Notes: generated by a model not told the origin, from the sequence alone. DNA of 10,961 nucleotides from an uncultured Streptococcus sp. (GCF_943912555.1 NZ_CALTUR010000060.1:1-10961), one strand, 5' to 3'; shown: positions 1 to 7,711, counted from the stretch's first letter. Numbers and translations are program-made.

Positions 1-444
1 GTTCAAAATCATTGATGGTACTAAACTATAGACTATAAATAAAGACATACCATCCACAGTTAAACCTACCACTATTGCAAGTATATAAGCTCCCATCTCA
101 AATAGAAAAGTTATGACAATAATTGCCAACATTCTCGTCCAACGATTCAATAAGATAACGCTATTAAATTTATGGAGAAATACCCCCAACAAGACGAACA
201 ACAAAGTCGCAATCCCTATTAAGTGGAAAAAGTAAATGTCATAGACCAAACCCACTAGAAAACAATAGGCTAAATAGAGATACTCTGATACTTCAATCGT
301 CTCAAATAAGAGAAACAAAAATAGAAAATGACTAGCTAACTGTATATGGGGAAAGAATGAGCCAAAAAGCTGGCTAATATGGGCATCAATTAGAACAAAG
401 AAAGGAAGCAATAAAAACACTCCAACTCGCTTCAACTGTCTCAT
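1..444 (-). CDS. mreD: Rod shape-determining protein MreD, C-terminus cut by window edge
   Basis: The minus-strand frame opens at an ATG (442-444) and runs with no stop through base 1, giving 148 codons; the last residues lie outside the window. The product begins MRQLKRVGVFLLLPFF and is almost wholly hydrophobic, with about five membrane segments (near residues 8-20, 36-48, 55-70, 75-90 and 104-127) and few charged residues. This fits MreD, a small integral membrane protein of roughly 160-170 residues that works with MreC in peripheral peptidoglycan synthesis. Its start codon overlaps the mreC stop (TAATG, one base shared), which implies translational coupling. Identification rests mainly on position behind mreC and on topology, because MreD has few diagnostic motifs. 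Ovoid streptococci have MreCD but generally no MreB, so the partners are probably the elongasome proteins rather than an actin filament. Confidence 0.9.
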   Translation of the reverse strand, partial: MRQLKRVGVFLLLPFFVLIDAHISQLFGSFFPHIQLASHFLFLFLLFETIEVSEYLYLAYCFLVGLVYDIYFFHLIGIATLLFVLLGVFLHKFNSVILLNRWTRMLAIIVITFLFEMGAYILAIVVGLTVDGMSLFIVYSLVPSMILN

Positions 445-1262
445 TATGAATTCCCCACTAATTCTATCACATACACATTATGAGTATCTGCACTCAATTT
501 AACAGTTACTTCTCGTGTCAAATAGTCCGTACTATGCGTTGTAGCAACCACTTCACCAACAGGAATATCAGCAACATTAAAGTTTCCTAATCCACCCGTT
601 GTCACCTTATCGCCTGCACTAATATCGCTATTACTATTTAATTGACTAATTTTAAGAATCTCATTTTCCTTGTCATAGCCAACAATAATCCCATAAATTG
701 TAGTAGAGCCATGTTGAATTTTAACAGAAATCTTATCAGCATTTTCCGTATTTGTCAGAAGGTTGACCATAGTAGAGTTGTCCTCTACTTTTGACACACT
801 CCCAATCAAACCACCATTTGCAATGGCTAACATGTTCTCAGAAGCCCCTTTTGATTTACCTGCATCCAGGGTCAATTCCTGCTTCCAAGATACTGGAGAA
901 CGCATAATAACATCCGCTGCTAAAGTCTTTGTGGCTTGCAACTTGGACTTCATATCAAGCAATTGGCGCAATTGCTCATTTTCTGTCTTTAAACTTTCCG
1001 CCTCATTTGATTTCACTTCTAATTGGTAAATCTGTTTCTTCAAACTTTCATTTTCATTATATGTTCGTGTCAAATGAGCCAAATCTGATTTGACAGAATC
1101 AAACCACTGAAAAGGTTTTTGTACAACTCTATCAACCAATGAAATTCCATCTCCTAATTTTGTCACAATTGTACTTGAATAAGTCGTCGCTAAGAGAGCT
1201 GACACAAGCAGAACAGTGACAAAAATAATAATGACATATTTTGATTTTTTAAAACGGTTCAT
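444..1262 (-). CDS. mreC: Cell-shape protein MreC
   Basis: The 272-residue product has the standard MreC layout. A short basic N-terminus (MNRFKKSKY) precedes one membrane anchor at about residues 9-28. A heptad-like coiled coil follows at about 60-108 (rich in Leu, Glu and Lys, e.g. ESLKKQIYQLE and ESLKTENEQLRQLL), and then a beta-rich extracellular domain at about 115-270 with Gly-rich turns such as ANGGLIGSV and VTTGGLGNF. MreC is a bitopic scaffold outside the membrane that organises the peripheral cell-wall elongation machinery. An AGGTAGGG-type ribosome site lies just upstream of the ATG. It follows ecfT after 58 bp and shares a base with mreD downstream. I see no convincing promoter in the 58-bp gap, so it is probably transcribed from upstream. 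Confidence 0.97.
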   Translation of the reverse strand: MNRFKKSKYVIIIFVTVLLVSALLATTYSSTIVTKLGDGISLVDRVVQKPFQWFDSVKSDLAHLTRTYNENESLKKQIYQLEVKSNEAESLKTENEQLRQLLDMKSKLQATKTLAADVIMRSPVSWKQELTLDAGKSKGASENMLAIANGGLIGSVSKVEDNSTMVNLLTNTENADKISVKIQHGSTTIYGIIVGYDKENEILKISQLNSNSDISAGDKVTTGGLGNFNVADIPVGEVVATTHSTDYLTREVTVKLSADTHNVYVIELVGNS

Positions 1263-1320
1263 ATCCCTACCTTTATATCAAAAACTGTTACAGTAATTTT
1301 TTATCAATTCCTGAAAGCTA
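1263..1320 (-). other. 58-bp ecfT-mreC intergenic gap, widest in the minus-strand block
   Basis: This is the only gap above about 35 bp within the nine-gene block. It contains a small interrupted palindrome ACTGT-T-ACAGT at 1284-1294. On the minus strand the palindrome is preceded by an A-run and followed by TTTTT, but a four-pair stem with a three-base loop is too weak to call a terminator. A TATAAA with an upstream TG (1273-1281) lies too close to the mreC ATG to be its promoter, because the ribosome site would fall outside the transcript. No gene is present. Confidence 0.5.
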
Positions 1321-2115
1321 CTAAGATTTTAAGAAAAATAAGCAACAACCAAGTACGAGAACAACAAGAATAGTCAGCGTATCCTTTCGAGTCCATTCCA
1401 ATTGTCGGTATTGACTTCTGCCTTTTCCACCCTGATAACCACGCGCTTCCATAGCAATAGCCAAGGAATCCGCACGTTTTAAACTTGTTGCAAAAAGAGG
1501 AATCAAAATAGGAATCATCGCCTTTACTTTTTGAACAATACTTCCTTCTCCAAAATCCACTCCACGCGCTTTCTGTGCATTCATAATCCGCGTCGTATCA
1601 TCCATTAAGGTCGGAACAAAACGTAGACTCATGGACAGCATCAATCCAATTTCATGAACTGGAACTTTCACACGCTTTAAAGGTGCTAATAGAGCTTCGA
1701 CAGCTGATGCCAAACTTAAAGGCATGGTCGTTAAGGTTAACAAAGTTGAAAAGAAAATAATTAATACAAAGCGACAAAAAATAATTCCAGCTTGTTGCAA
1801 AGCATAGTCCGTGATTCTCACAAACGAAAACTCAAATAAAACATTTCCATTAGAAATGAAAAACAGTTGGAAAATAGTTGTGAAGGCAATCAAGAAAAAC
1901 ATAGATTTCAAGCCCTGAATAAAAAATGAAAGAGATACTCCTGACAAGGCAATAAATATCCCTGTCGCTATAAAAAGAATCAGATTCGTTAAGGGATTAT
2001 TAGCCCAAAAAACGATCAAAATCAGTAGCATCATAGCAAGTAATTTGCTACGTGGATCCAACCGGTGAACAATCGAATTCCCTGGGATATAACGTCCCAA
2101 AATCATACTATCCAT
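1321..2115 (-). CDS. ecfT: ECF transporter transmembrane (T) component EcfT
   Basis: This 264-residue, highly hydrophobic protein of the CbiQ/EcfT family has membrane segments near residues 25-60, 70-90, 107-130, 197-212 and 245-262. Two Ala-Arg-Gly coupling motifs, KARGVD at 183-185 and EARGYQ at 224-226, lie in the cytoplasmic coupling region that docks into the two ATPases; the ARG pair is the family hallmark. EcfT links ATP hydrolysis by EcfA1 and EcfA2 to toppling of exchangeable substrate-binding S components. No S component is encoded here, which is typical of a shared (group II) module serving several vitamin or metal transporters elsewhere in the genome. The start overlaps the end of ecfA2 by 8 bp. 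AAGGAG seven bases upstream supports Met1 over Met4. Confidence 0.95.
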   Translation of the reverse strand: MDSMILGRYIPGNSIVHRLDPRSKLLAMMLLILIVFWANNPLTNLILFIATGIFIALSGVSLSFFIQGLKSMFFLIAFTTIFQLFFISNGNVLFEFSFVRITDYALQQAGIIFCRFVLIIFFSTLLTLTTMPLSLASAVEALLAPLKRVKVPVHEIGLMLSMSLRFVPTLMDDTTRIMNAQKARGVDFGEGSIVQKVKAMIPILIPLFATSLKRADSLAIAMEARGYQGGKGRSQYRQLEWTRKDTLTILVVLVLGCCLFFLKS

Positions 2116-2947
2116 TTAGCGACTCCTTGAACTCCTCTATCTTAATCGGTAATCGTTTAAATGACACGCCTCTATCAGCCAATCGTTTACAAAATGCCGT
2201 AATCTTAGGTACTCCCAACTGCACTTCTTCCATAAAGACAACATCTTGAAAGATATCACTTGGCTTACCACCCTTAACTAGACGTCCCTTTTCCATCACA
2301 TAGACTTGATTCGCATATTCAGCAACATCATCCATCAAATGCGTTACCAAGACGATGGTCATCCCTGACTGGTGAAGTTTTCTGAACAAGTTCATCAATT
2401 CTTTTCTACCCAAAGGATCCAGGCCTGCTGTGGGTTCATCTAAGACTAATACAGCTGGCTCCATGGCAAGTATGCCTGCAATGGCCACACGTCTCATTTG
2501 TCCCCCTGACAGCTCAAATGGGCTACGATTTAAAAGTGATTCATCAATTCCAACCAGAGCCAGTTTCTCACGAGCAATCTGCTCCGCATCTTCTTCAGAA
2601 ACTCCAAAATTTTGCGGTCCAAAAGCAACGTCTTTCAAAACCGTTTCTTCAAAAATCTGATTTTCAGCAAACTGAAATACCAAGCCAACTTGTTTTCTAA
2701 TTTGACGAATATCTTTATTTTTAGAAGTCGAGGTGATTAAAGTATCAAAAACTCGCACACTCCCTTGACTTGGTACCAATAAACCATTTAAGAGTTGTAA
2801 AATAGTTGATTTACCACTACCTGTGTGCCCAATTAAAGCCGTATAAGAACCATCTTCAATCGTCAAAGAAACATCCGACAAAGCTGTTGAGGCTAAGGGA
2901 GTCCCTTCTTGATACGTAAAACTCACATTTTCTAGAGCAATTCCCAT
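2108..2947 (-). CDS. ecfA2: ECF transporter ATP-binding protein EcfA2 (CbiO family)
   Basis: The 279-residue ABC ATPase has every nucleotide-binding element: Walker [10 protein letters not shown] (40-48), Q-loop FQF at Gln92, signature LSGGQ (146-150), Walker B VLVLDEP (166-172, catalytic Glu171) and switch His203 in VTHLMDD. The C-terminal extension after about residue 235 fits ECF ATPases, which dimerise through this region. It is expected to pair with EcfA1 on the cytoplasmic side of EcfT and power uptake of vitamins or metals. The A2 assignment follows from gene order (A1-A2-T) and resemblance to streptococcal EcfA2. Its start lies inside ecfA1 with a 16-bp overlap and is preceded by AGAGGA six bases upstream, so the two ATPases are likely translated in step. 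Confidence 0.96.
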   Translation of the reverse strand: MGIALENVSFTYQEGTPLASTALSDVSLTIEDGSYTALIGHTGSGKSTILQLLNGLLVPSQGSVRVFDTLITSTSKNKDIRQIRKQVGLVFQFAENQIFEETVLKDVAFGPQNFGVSEEDAEQIAREKLALVGIDESLLNRSPFELSGGQMRRVAIAGILAMEPAVLVLDEPTAGLDPLGRKELMNLFRKLHQSGMTIVLVTHLMDDVAEYANQVYVMEKGRLVKGGKPSDIFQDVVFMEEVQLGVPKITAFCKRLADRGVSFKRLPIKIEEFKESLNG

Positions 2948-3759
2948 AGCTTATCCTCTAGCTCACTTTCTGTCAAATAATTTTCAGGTAAATCACAGCC
3001 ATTCTGGCTCAAAGAATGTTTTAATTGATTGGAAAAAGGATCGTCTAATCCAATTTGATCTAAATCATTTCGAGAGAAAAGTTCTCTTGGGCTACTGGTT
3101 GATTCAATTTCCCCTTTTTTCATGACCAATACACGATCACTCATGGCGACTTCTTCCAAATCATGTGTAATGGAAATGACCGTCATATCATAGTCTTTAC
3201 GAATTCCTTTTACTGTCTCAATCAGTTCTCTACGCCCCTCAGGATCCAACATACTCGTTGCCTCATCTAGAATTAGAATCGCTGGTCTTAGGGCTACAAC
3301 ACCTGCAATAGCAACACGTTGCTTTTGACCACCTGATAGACGCGCTGGCTCTCTCTTTTTAAAGTCTAACATGCCAACCAAATCCAGAGCTTCTTCCACT
3401 CTCTTTTGCATTTCTTGACGAGAAAGTCCCTGATTTTCCAAACCAAAAGCAACATCATCTTCAACAGTCGCTCCAACAAATTGATTGTCTGGATTTTGAA
3501 AAACCATACCGATTTGACGACGTATATTCCAAATATTTTCCTCAGTCAAACGTTGGCCATCTATTACAATCTCTCCAGATTCCGCTTCCAATAAACCATC
3601 AATTAACCGGACAGTCGTTGATTTACCACTGCCATTATGTCCTACAATCGAAAGCCATTCTCCACGTTTCACGTGAAACGTAATATCCTTCACATCATAG
3701 TATTCCTGACTTTCCTTATAGCGAAAAGAAAGATTTTTTACATCAATTATTGATTTCAT
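2932..3759 (-). CDS. ecfA1: ECF transporter ATP-binding protein EcfA1 (CbiO family)
   Basis: The 275-residue ABC ATPase has Walker [10 protein letters not shown] (40-48), Q-loop FQNPDNQ with Gln88, signature LSGGQKQR (141-148), Walker B ILILDEA (161-167, catalytic Glu166) and switch His199 in THDLEE. The Q-loop FQNPDNQ is typical of ECF A components. It forms a heterodimer with EcfA2 that drives EcfT and the S components in the cytoplasmic membrane. The ATG overlaps the pgsA stop (ATGA) and the ribosome site is poor, since the nearest purine run is about 14 bases away; translation probably depends on coupling to pgsA. Codons 27-32 (T-F-H-V-K-R) coincide exactly with a parS-like palindrome, described separately. 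Confidence 0.96.
   Translation of the reverse strand: MKSIIDVKNLSFRYKESQEYYDVKDITFHVKRGEWLSIVGHNGSGKSTTVRLIDGLLEAESGEIVIDGQRLTEENIWNIRRQIGMVFQNPDNQFVGATVEDDVAFGLENQGLSRQEMQKRVEEALDLVGMLDFKKREPARLSGGQKQRVAIAGVVALRPAILILDEATSMLDPEGRRELIETVKGIRKDYDMTVISITHDLEEVAMSDRVLVMKKGEIESTSSPRELFSRNDLDQIGLDDPFSNQLKHSLSQNGCDLPENYLTESELEDKLWELL
3664..3681. promoter_or_regulatory. parS: Probable parS site (ParB/Spo0J centromere-like binding site)
   Basis: The 18 bases ACGTTTCACGTGAAACGT are a perfect palindrome. The core GTTTCACGTGAAAC at 3666-3679 is identical to the inner 14 bases of the Firmicute parS consensus TGTTTCACGTGAAACA; only the outermost T/A pair is replaced by C/G. ParB binds such sites near the origin, spreads, and loads SMC for chromosome segregation. 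The site lies in frame in ecfA1 and encodes Thr-Phe-His-Val-Lys-Arg at residues 27-32. It is the only copy I found in this window. Synteny places the region close to oriC, where parS sites cluster. The match is seen directly; binding is inferred. Confidence 0.85.
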
Positions 3760-4301
3760 TTCGAACCAAATGTCCCTTTAAATACATAAGCACTACCCTT
3801 GAAATAATCATAGCCAGAGTAGATAGTGAAAAACAAGGCTACATAAAGTAGAACTTGACCAAGCAAAGTCCAGTGTAATAGCAGGAAAATAATTGCAAAC
3901 ATCTGACTGAAAGTTTTAATTTTTCCAGGCATTGCTGCTGCTAAAACTCTTCCACCAGTTTCAACCAGTAAAAGCCTTAAACCTGTCACAGCCAACTCAC
4001 GACAGATAATCACTGCAACAATCCAAGCTGGAGCCATACCTAACTCAATTAGCATAATAAAAGCCGACATAACTAGTAGCTTATCCGCCATAGGGTCTGC
4101 AAATTTACCAAAATTACTGACCACATTCCATTTACGAGCTAAATATCCATCTAAATAATCTGTAATACTGGCAATAGCAAAGATAATAGCTGCTACTATA
4201 TGACTCTCTATCGAATTTTCTACTGTTAAAATAAAGATAAAAATAGGTATGAAGAGAATTCGACCTATTGTTAGGAGATTTGGAATTTGTTCTTTTTTCA
4301 T
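3756..4301 (-). CDS. pgsA: CDP-diacylglycerol--glycerol-3-phosphate 3-phosphatidyltransferase PgsA
   Basis: This 181-residue integral membrane enzyme transfers a phosphatidyl group from CDP-diacylglycerol to glycerol-3-phosphate, making phosphatidylglycerol phosphate, the committed step to phosphatidylglycerol and cardiolipin. The CDP-alcohol phosphotransferase motif is complete: D48-x2-D51-G52-x2-A55-R56-x8-G65-x3-D69-x3-D73, where the aspartates bind metal and act in catalysis. Hydrophobic segments surround it (about 10-27, 34-50, 75-105 and 132-162). Length is normal for the family. The start is supported by AAGGA eight bases upstream, which overlaps the rodZ stop. The gene sits 10 bp after rodZ and overlaps ecfA1 by 4 bp. 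The rodZ-pgsA pairing is also seen in Bacillus (ymfM-pgsA). Confidence 0.97.
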   Translation of the reverse strand: MKKEQIPNLLTIGRILFIPIFIFILTVENSIESHIVAAIIFAIASITDYLDGYLARKWNVVSNFGKFADPMADKLLVMSAFIMLIELGMAPAWIVAVIICRELAVTGLRLLLVETGGRVLAAAMPGKIKTFSQMFAIIFLLLHWTLLGQVLLYVALFFTIYSGYDYFKGSAYVFKGTFGSK

Positions 4302-4311
4302 TCGTTTTTCC

Positions 4312-5148
4312 TTAATTTTTAGTAAAGGTTACAGTGATTTTTCCAGTCTGAGCTGTTAATTTCGATAAGTCAACAGTCTGATTATCTACTGTTAAGACGA
4401 CACCTTTGACAACACCTAAAGTAATGGTCACAGGATTTTTTGTTGAAACTGTTGTTTCCGCACTTTTATTATCCGGTGATAAGGTTACACCACCCTCAAG
4501 CTCACTTTCTGAAACACTAACCCAACTTCTAGCATCTGAGACTGATAATTGCAATTTTGCAGTTTCCTTACTTGTTTTATAAGCGATTTCTACGTAATTT
4601 CCTTCACCTGACACACTTATAGCCGATTCTATACTAGAGGAACTACTAGATGAGCTACTGCTTGAAGATGGAGTTACAGAACTAGTCGAGCTTGTTGCTT
4701 GGACTACACTATAACTAGACACAGATGAACGCTCCGGTTGAGTCTGAAGATAATTCCAAACATAATAAGTCACAAAAATGACAATCGATAGTGCAAAGAG
4801 TATAAAATAAAATAAAGGTAAAAATGAGGTCTTACTTTTCTTACTTGAACGTCTCCTACCTGTCAACTCCTCTTCATCAACATCTACTTCTTCATAGGTA
4901 ATCATGCTCCCAGAATCATAAGCATCCAAGACAATTCTCTCATCTAGCTCAACTGCCCACGCATACTTTCTCAAAAAAGAACGAGTATAAAATGGACTAG
5001 GAAGTTGATCGAAATCATCAGCTTCCATCGCTTCCAATATATCCAACTGAATTTCTGTTTTTTTATGTAATTCTTCTAAAGTCAACCCTTGGTTGGTTCT
5101 AGCTAAACGTAAAACCTCACCAATTGTTTTTTTCCTCATACTTGTCAT
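4312..5148 (-). CDS. rodZ: RodZ-family membrane-anchored helix-turn-helix cell-shape protein
   Basis: The 278-residue product has a cytoplasmic HTH_25/XRE-like domain (about residues 8-77, including TIGEVLRLARTNQGLTLEEL and LPSPFYTRSFLRKYA). An acidic then basic linker follows, then one membrane segment (about 109-134), a Ser/Thr-rich extracellular linker with 12 consecutive serines (161-172), and a beta-rich C-terminal domain (about 182-278, DUF4115-like). This is the RodZ architecture; in rods RodZ tethers MreB to the elongasome, and in cocci lacking MreB it is tied to MreCD and peripheral wall synthesis. The HTH is expected to mediate protein contacts rather than DNA binding. Two starts are possible: AGAAGGAAGG lies directly upstream of Met1, while Met4 has more normal spacing and begins MRKKTIGEVL. 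The true start may be at 5139. The gene follows yfmH after 32 bp. Confidence 0.92.
   Translation of the reverse strand: MTSMRKKTIGEVLRLARTNQGLTLEELHKKTEIQLDILEAMEADDFDQLPSPFYTRSFLRKYAWAVELDERIVLDAYDSGSMITYEEVDVDEEELTGRRRSSKKSKTSFLPLFYFILFALSIVIFVTYYVWNYLQTQPERSSVSSYSVVQATSSTSSVTPSSSSSSSSSSSSIESAISVSGEGNYVEIAYKTSKETAKLQLSVSDARSWVSVSESELEGGVTLSPDNKSAETTVSTKNPVTITLGVVKGVVLTVDNQTVDLSKLTAQTGKITVTFTKN
4633..4668 (-). repeat. Polyserine tract in RodZ extracellular linker
   Basis: Twelve consecutive serine codons encode residues 161-172 of RodZ. They use five different serine codons (TCT, TCA, TCC, AGC, AGT) in no repeating order, so the DNA is not a simple-sequence repeat and is unlikely to slip. 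The tract lies between the membrane segment and the folded C-terminal domain and is probably a flexible spacer or a phosphorylation or glycosylation target. Confidence 0.9.
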
Positions 5149-5180
5149 GCCTTCCTTCTAGTATCGATTATGATAGGTTG

Positions 5181-6464
5181 CTATGATGGGAATATTGTAA
5201 AATCAACTATATCACCATCATCTATTAAATGATGTCCAGCATCAAGGACATCCTCTAAAGTGATTTCCTGTAACATTTTTGGTAAATCAAAAATTGTCTC
5301 ACCTTGTCCAAAAGCATCATATTGCGTTGCAATAAATTCAAGAGAGTTCATGCTACTAAAAAAATCTCCAAACATCTCTCTTTTTATAATATCTAGATGT
5401 TCCTCTGTAATATCTAAATCCTTTGTAAAATTACGAATGGCCTTCCTAAACTGATGAGACAAAGCAACTGGCTCTTTTGTATCCATTGTCAACATGACAA
5501 AATGAAAGCGACTTGTTACTTCAATTTCAAGAGATAAGGATGCGTCAATTTTACCTGATTCATATAATTTTTGAAAACGATCAGAAGTCCAACCAAACAT
5601 CATTGCAAACAATAATTTTAATAAAATATGATGTCGATAGCAATCGGCCTCAGCAACTTCTCGCTTACCTCTAATCCCAATCGCTAGTTTGGGAGAAGAC
5701 ACTTCCATTCTCATACTGTCTGTTTGCTTTACATCTTGTAAAATAAGCTTTTCTCTTGCTACTTCCTTAACATCTAAACCTTCCAGTTCTTTTCTTTCAA
5801 AGTAGTCCTGTACTTGATCCACATCAAAATTACCAACTAAAAACAGAGACATGTTTACAGGTTTGTAAAATCTTGTAAAATTTTCTTGCAAATTAGTTAG
5901 ATTGATTTGGAAAATGGACTCCTCACTGCCAACTATATCAGTTGCTAAAGGTGTTCCTGGATACAAATTCGCTAAAGTTGAAAAGAATAAACACGAATCT
6001 GGATCATCTTGATACATTTCTCGTTCTTGCTGGATAATATCCTGTTCTCTCAGAATGGAGTCTTCAGTAAAGTGTGCTGATGTTACCAATTCATCAAGTA
6101 AGTCTAAATTGTCTAAAAAATGAACCGTTGCTGAAAAAAGATAACTTGTTTTTGTAAAGCTTGTAAAGGCATTACTATCTGCACCTAGACTCGTAAAAGC
6201 CGACATCAAGTCGCTAGAATCTTCTCTCTCAAATAATTTATGTTCAAGAAAATGAGCAATTCCTGCAGGATATTCTTTTACATCTCCGTCAACTTCTGTG
6301 ACAAGCATATCTACCGAACCAAACTGTACAGTTATACTCCCGTAAACCTCTTTAAATTCCTTTTTAGGCAAAAGAGCAACTGTCAATCCATTTGACAAAC
6401 GAGTTCGATAAACCATTTCTTTTACAGCTGGATAGTATTTTTCTTCAAAAACAACCTTTGTCAT
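5181..6464 (-). CDS. yfmH: M16 family zinc metallopeptidase-like protein YfmH (catalytic-type subunit)
   Basis: The 427-residue protein has the inverted zinc motif of M16 peptidases, H71-F-L-E74-H75 (AHFLEHKLF). A downstream glutamate near residues 147-149 in QQEREMYQDDPD should be the third zinc ligand. The two-lobed M16 layout is complete, with the second half starting near residue 240. It is cytoplasmic, with no signal peptide. It corresponds to B. subtilis YmfH. Current family naming ties YfmF/YfmH to the 5-aminopentanol modification of elongation factor P, but substrate and activity are not visible here, so that role is database knowledge only. The start overlaps the yfmF stop (ATGA) and GGAAGGA precedes it, indicating a co-translated pair that probably forms a heterodimer. 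Confidence 0.92.
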   Translation of the reverse strand: MTKVVFEEKYYPAVKEMVYRTRLSNGLTVALLPKKEFKEVYGSITVQFGSVDMLVTEVDGDVKEYPAGIAHFLEHKLFEREDSSDLMSAFTSLGADSNAFTSFTKTSYLFSATVHFLDNLDLLDELVTSAHFTEDSILREQDIIQQEREMYQDDPDSCLFFSTLANLYPGTPLATDIVGSEESIFQINLTNLQENFTRFYKPVNMSLFLVGNFDVDQVQDYFERKELEGLDVKEVAREKLILQDVKQTDSMRMEVSSPKLAIGIRGKREVAEADCYRHHILLKLLFAMMFGWTSDRFQKLYESGKIDASLSLEIEVTSRFHFVMLTMDTKEPVALSHQFRKAIRNFTKDLDITEEHLDIIKREMFGDFFSSMNSLEFIATQYDAFGQGETIFDLPKMLQEITLEDVLDAGHHLIDDGDIVDFTIFPS

Positions 6465-7711
6465 TCTATTCCTTCCATAAAGTAAATCGCCTGTAGTTTC
6501 ACATTATTAGCTGCTCTACAAATAGTATCTTTGTCAACTTGCTCAAGTTTTGCAATCCAACCTTTAAAGTCTGCTGAAGATTTTCCAAGTAAGGCATTTT
6601 GATAAGCACGTTCAATCAATGAACTTTGATTATCTTGAGAAAGTAACAAAGACCGACGAATCATTTCCTTGGTCTGCTCTAACTCAAGCTCTGTAAAATA
6701 ACCTTTTTTTAAATCAAGCAGTTGATTATTCATCATTTTACGAGCCTGGTTCCGATTTTCTCGATCAATACCAGCATACATCCTCAAGAATCCACTAAAT
6801 AAATCAAGCTGACTTGAAATAGTATAAGCCAATCCAGCATTTTCACGGACATTTGTAAATAGTTTAGAGTGAGCAAATCCGCCAAGTAAACCATTCATTA
6901 CAATCATGGGTAAATGTTGCTCATCGCCATATTCAGAAGGACAATGATAACCTAATTCCAAAATGGATTGTCCCACATTTTTCCGAACCATACCTTCCTG
7001 CAATATATTGGAATAAGGTTGACAATACTGAGCCTTCACATCTCCTTCTCGACCTTTAAAGTCAAATGATTCTAATACATTTTGAATTTCAACCTCATTA
7101 AAATCACCTAGGAAAAAGAAATCTATTCGATCATTGGCCAAAAATTCTTGGAAACTAGAATAAGAACTTTGTGGAGTTTCAGCTAAAATACGATTTCGTA
7201 AATTACTATATTCCAATTTGAGACGTTCATCATGAAAAAATAAATTATCTAATTCTTTATGTGCGAAATAAAAAGAATCATCCATATCAGCTGCTAAACT
7301 TGTTAGCAATTGTTTTTTCTCAATTTCAAATAAGGCCGGATCAAACCCATTATCAACTACTACGGGTGAAAAAAGAGTTTCTTTTACAAATTCCAAAACC
7401 TGAGAAGTTAGAACATTTTTCCTACTTAAAAACTCATCACGAACATAGGTAAATGTCAATTCTACAATGTGACTTTGCCCTCTTCTGAAACAATTGGTTG
7501 ACATATCTGTACCGTATAGACTGGCCAAATGTCTTCTCAAATTTTGAGAAGTGGGATACATCTGATTAGCAGTCTCTAGCATACTCGCACTCAACATGCG
7601 ACCTGCAATCGTATCAAGGGATAATGGAGCGGTAAAACGCACGGTGATTTTGTTCGTTTTAAACTTTTTTGATTGGATAAAATGTGTTGAAATTCCATGC
7701 ACTAACTCCAT
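6461..7711 (-). CDS. yfmF: M16-like protein YfmF (zinc motif missing, partner of YfmH)
   Basis: The 416-residue protein has M16 peptidase-like folds in both halves but no HxxEH: the equivalent N-terminal region reads SASMLETANQMYP. Its C-terminal half keeps the Arg/Tyr pair typical of non-zinc M16 subunits, R289 and Y295 in VRENAGLAYT. It is therefore likely the substrate-holding half of a heterodimer with YfmH, as in other split M16 pairs. It corresponds to B. subtilis YmfF and carries the same EF-P-modification-associated family name; no direct evidence of function is visible. The start is strongly supported by a perfect AAGGAGGT at 7717-7724, five bases before the ATG. It is the first gene of the minus-strand block, behind an extended -10 promoter. 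Confidence 0.92.
   Translation of the reverse strand: MELVHGISTHFIQSKKFKTNKITVRFTAPLSLDTIAGRMLSASMLETANQMYPTSQNLRRHLASLYGTDMSTNCFRRGQSHIVELTFTYVRDEFLSRKNVLTSQVLEFVKETLFSPVVVDNGFDPALFEIEKKQLLTSLAADMDDSFYFAHKELDNLFFHDERLKLEYSNLRNRILAETPQSSYSSFQEFLANDRIDFFFLGDFNEVEIQNVLESFDFKGREGDVKAQYCQPYSNILQEGMVRKNVGQSILELGYHCPSEYGDEQHLPMIVMNGLLGGFAHSKLFTNVRENAGLAYTISSQLDLFSGFLRMYAGIDRENRNQARKMMNNQLLDLKKGYFTELELEQTKEMIRRSLLLSQDNQSSLIERAYQNALLGKSSADFKGWIAKLEQVDKDTICRAANNVKLQAIYFMEGIE

Noticed and set aside
763..1029. 88-codon plus-strand open frame opposite mreC
   Set aside because: It is antisense to a confident mreC, has no recognisable domain and no upstream ribosome site; it is a by-product of mreC codon use.
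1273..1281. TGATATAAA as a possible promoter of mreC
   Set aside because: It sits so close to the ATG (1262) that transcription would start after the ribosome site, and no -35 lies at a usable distance.
1284..1308. Small hairpin ACTG-TAA-CAGT with T-run as terminator between ecfT and mreC
   Set aside because: A four-pair stem with a three-base loop is too unstable for intrinsic termination.
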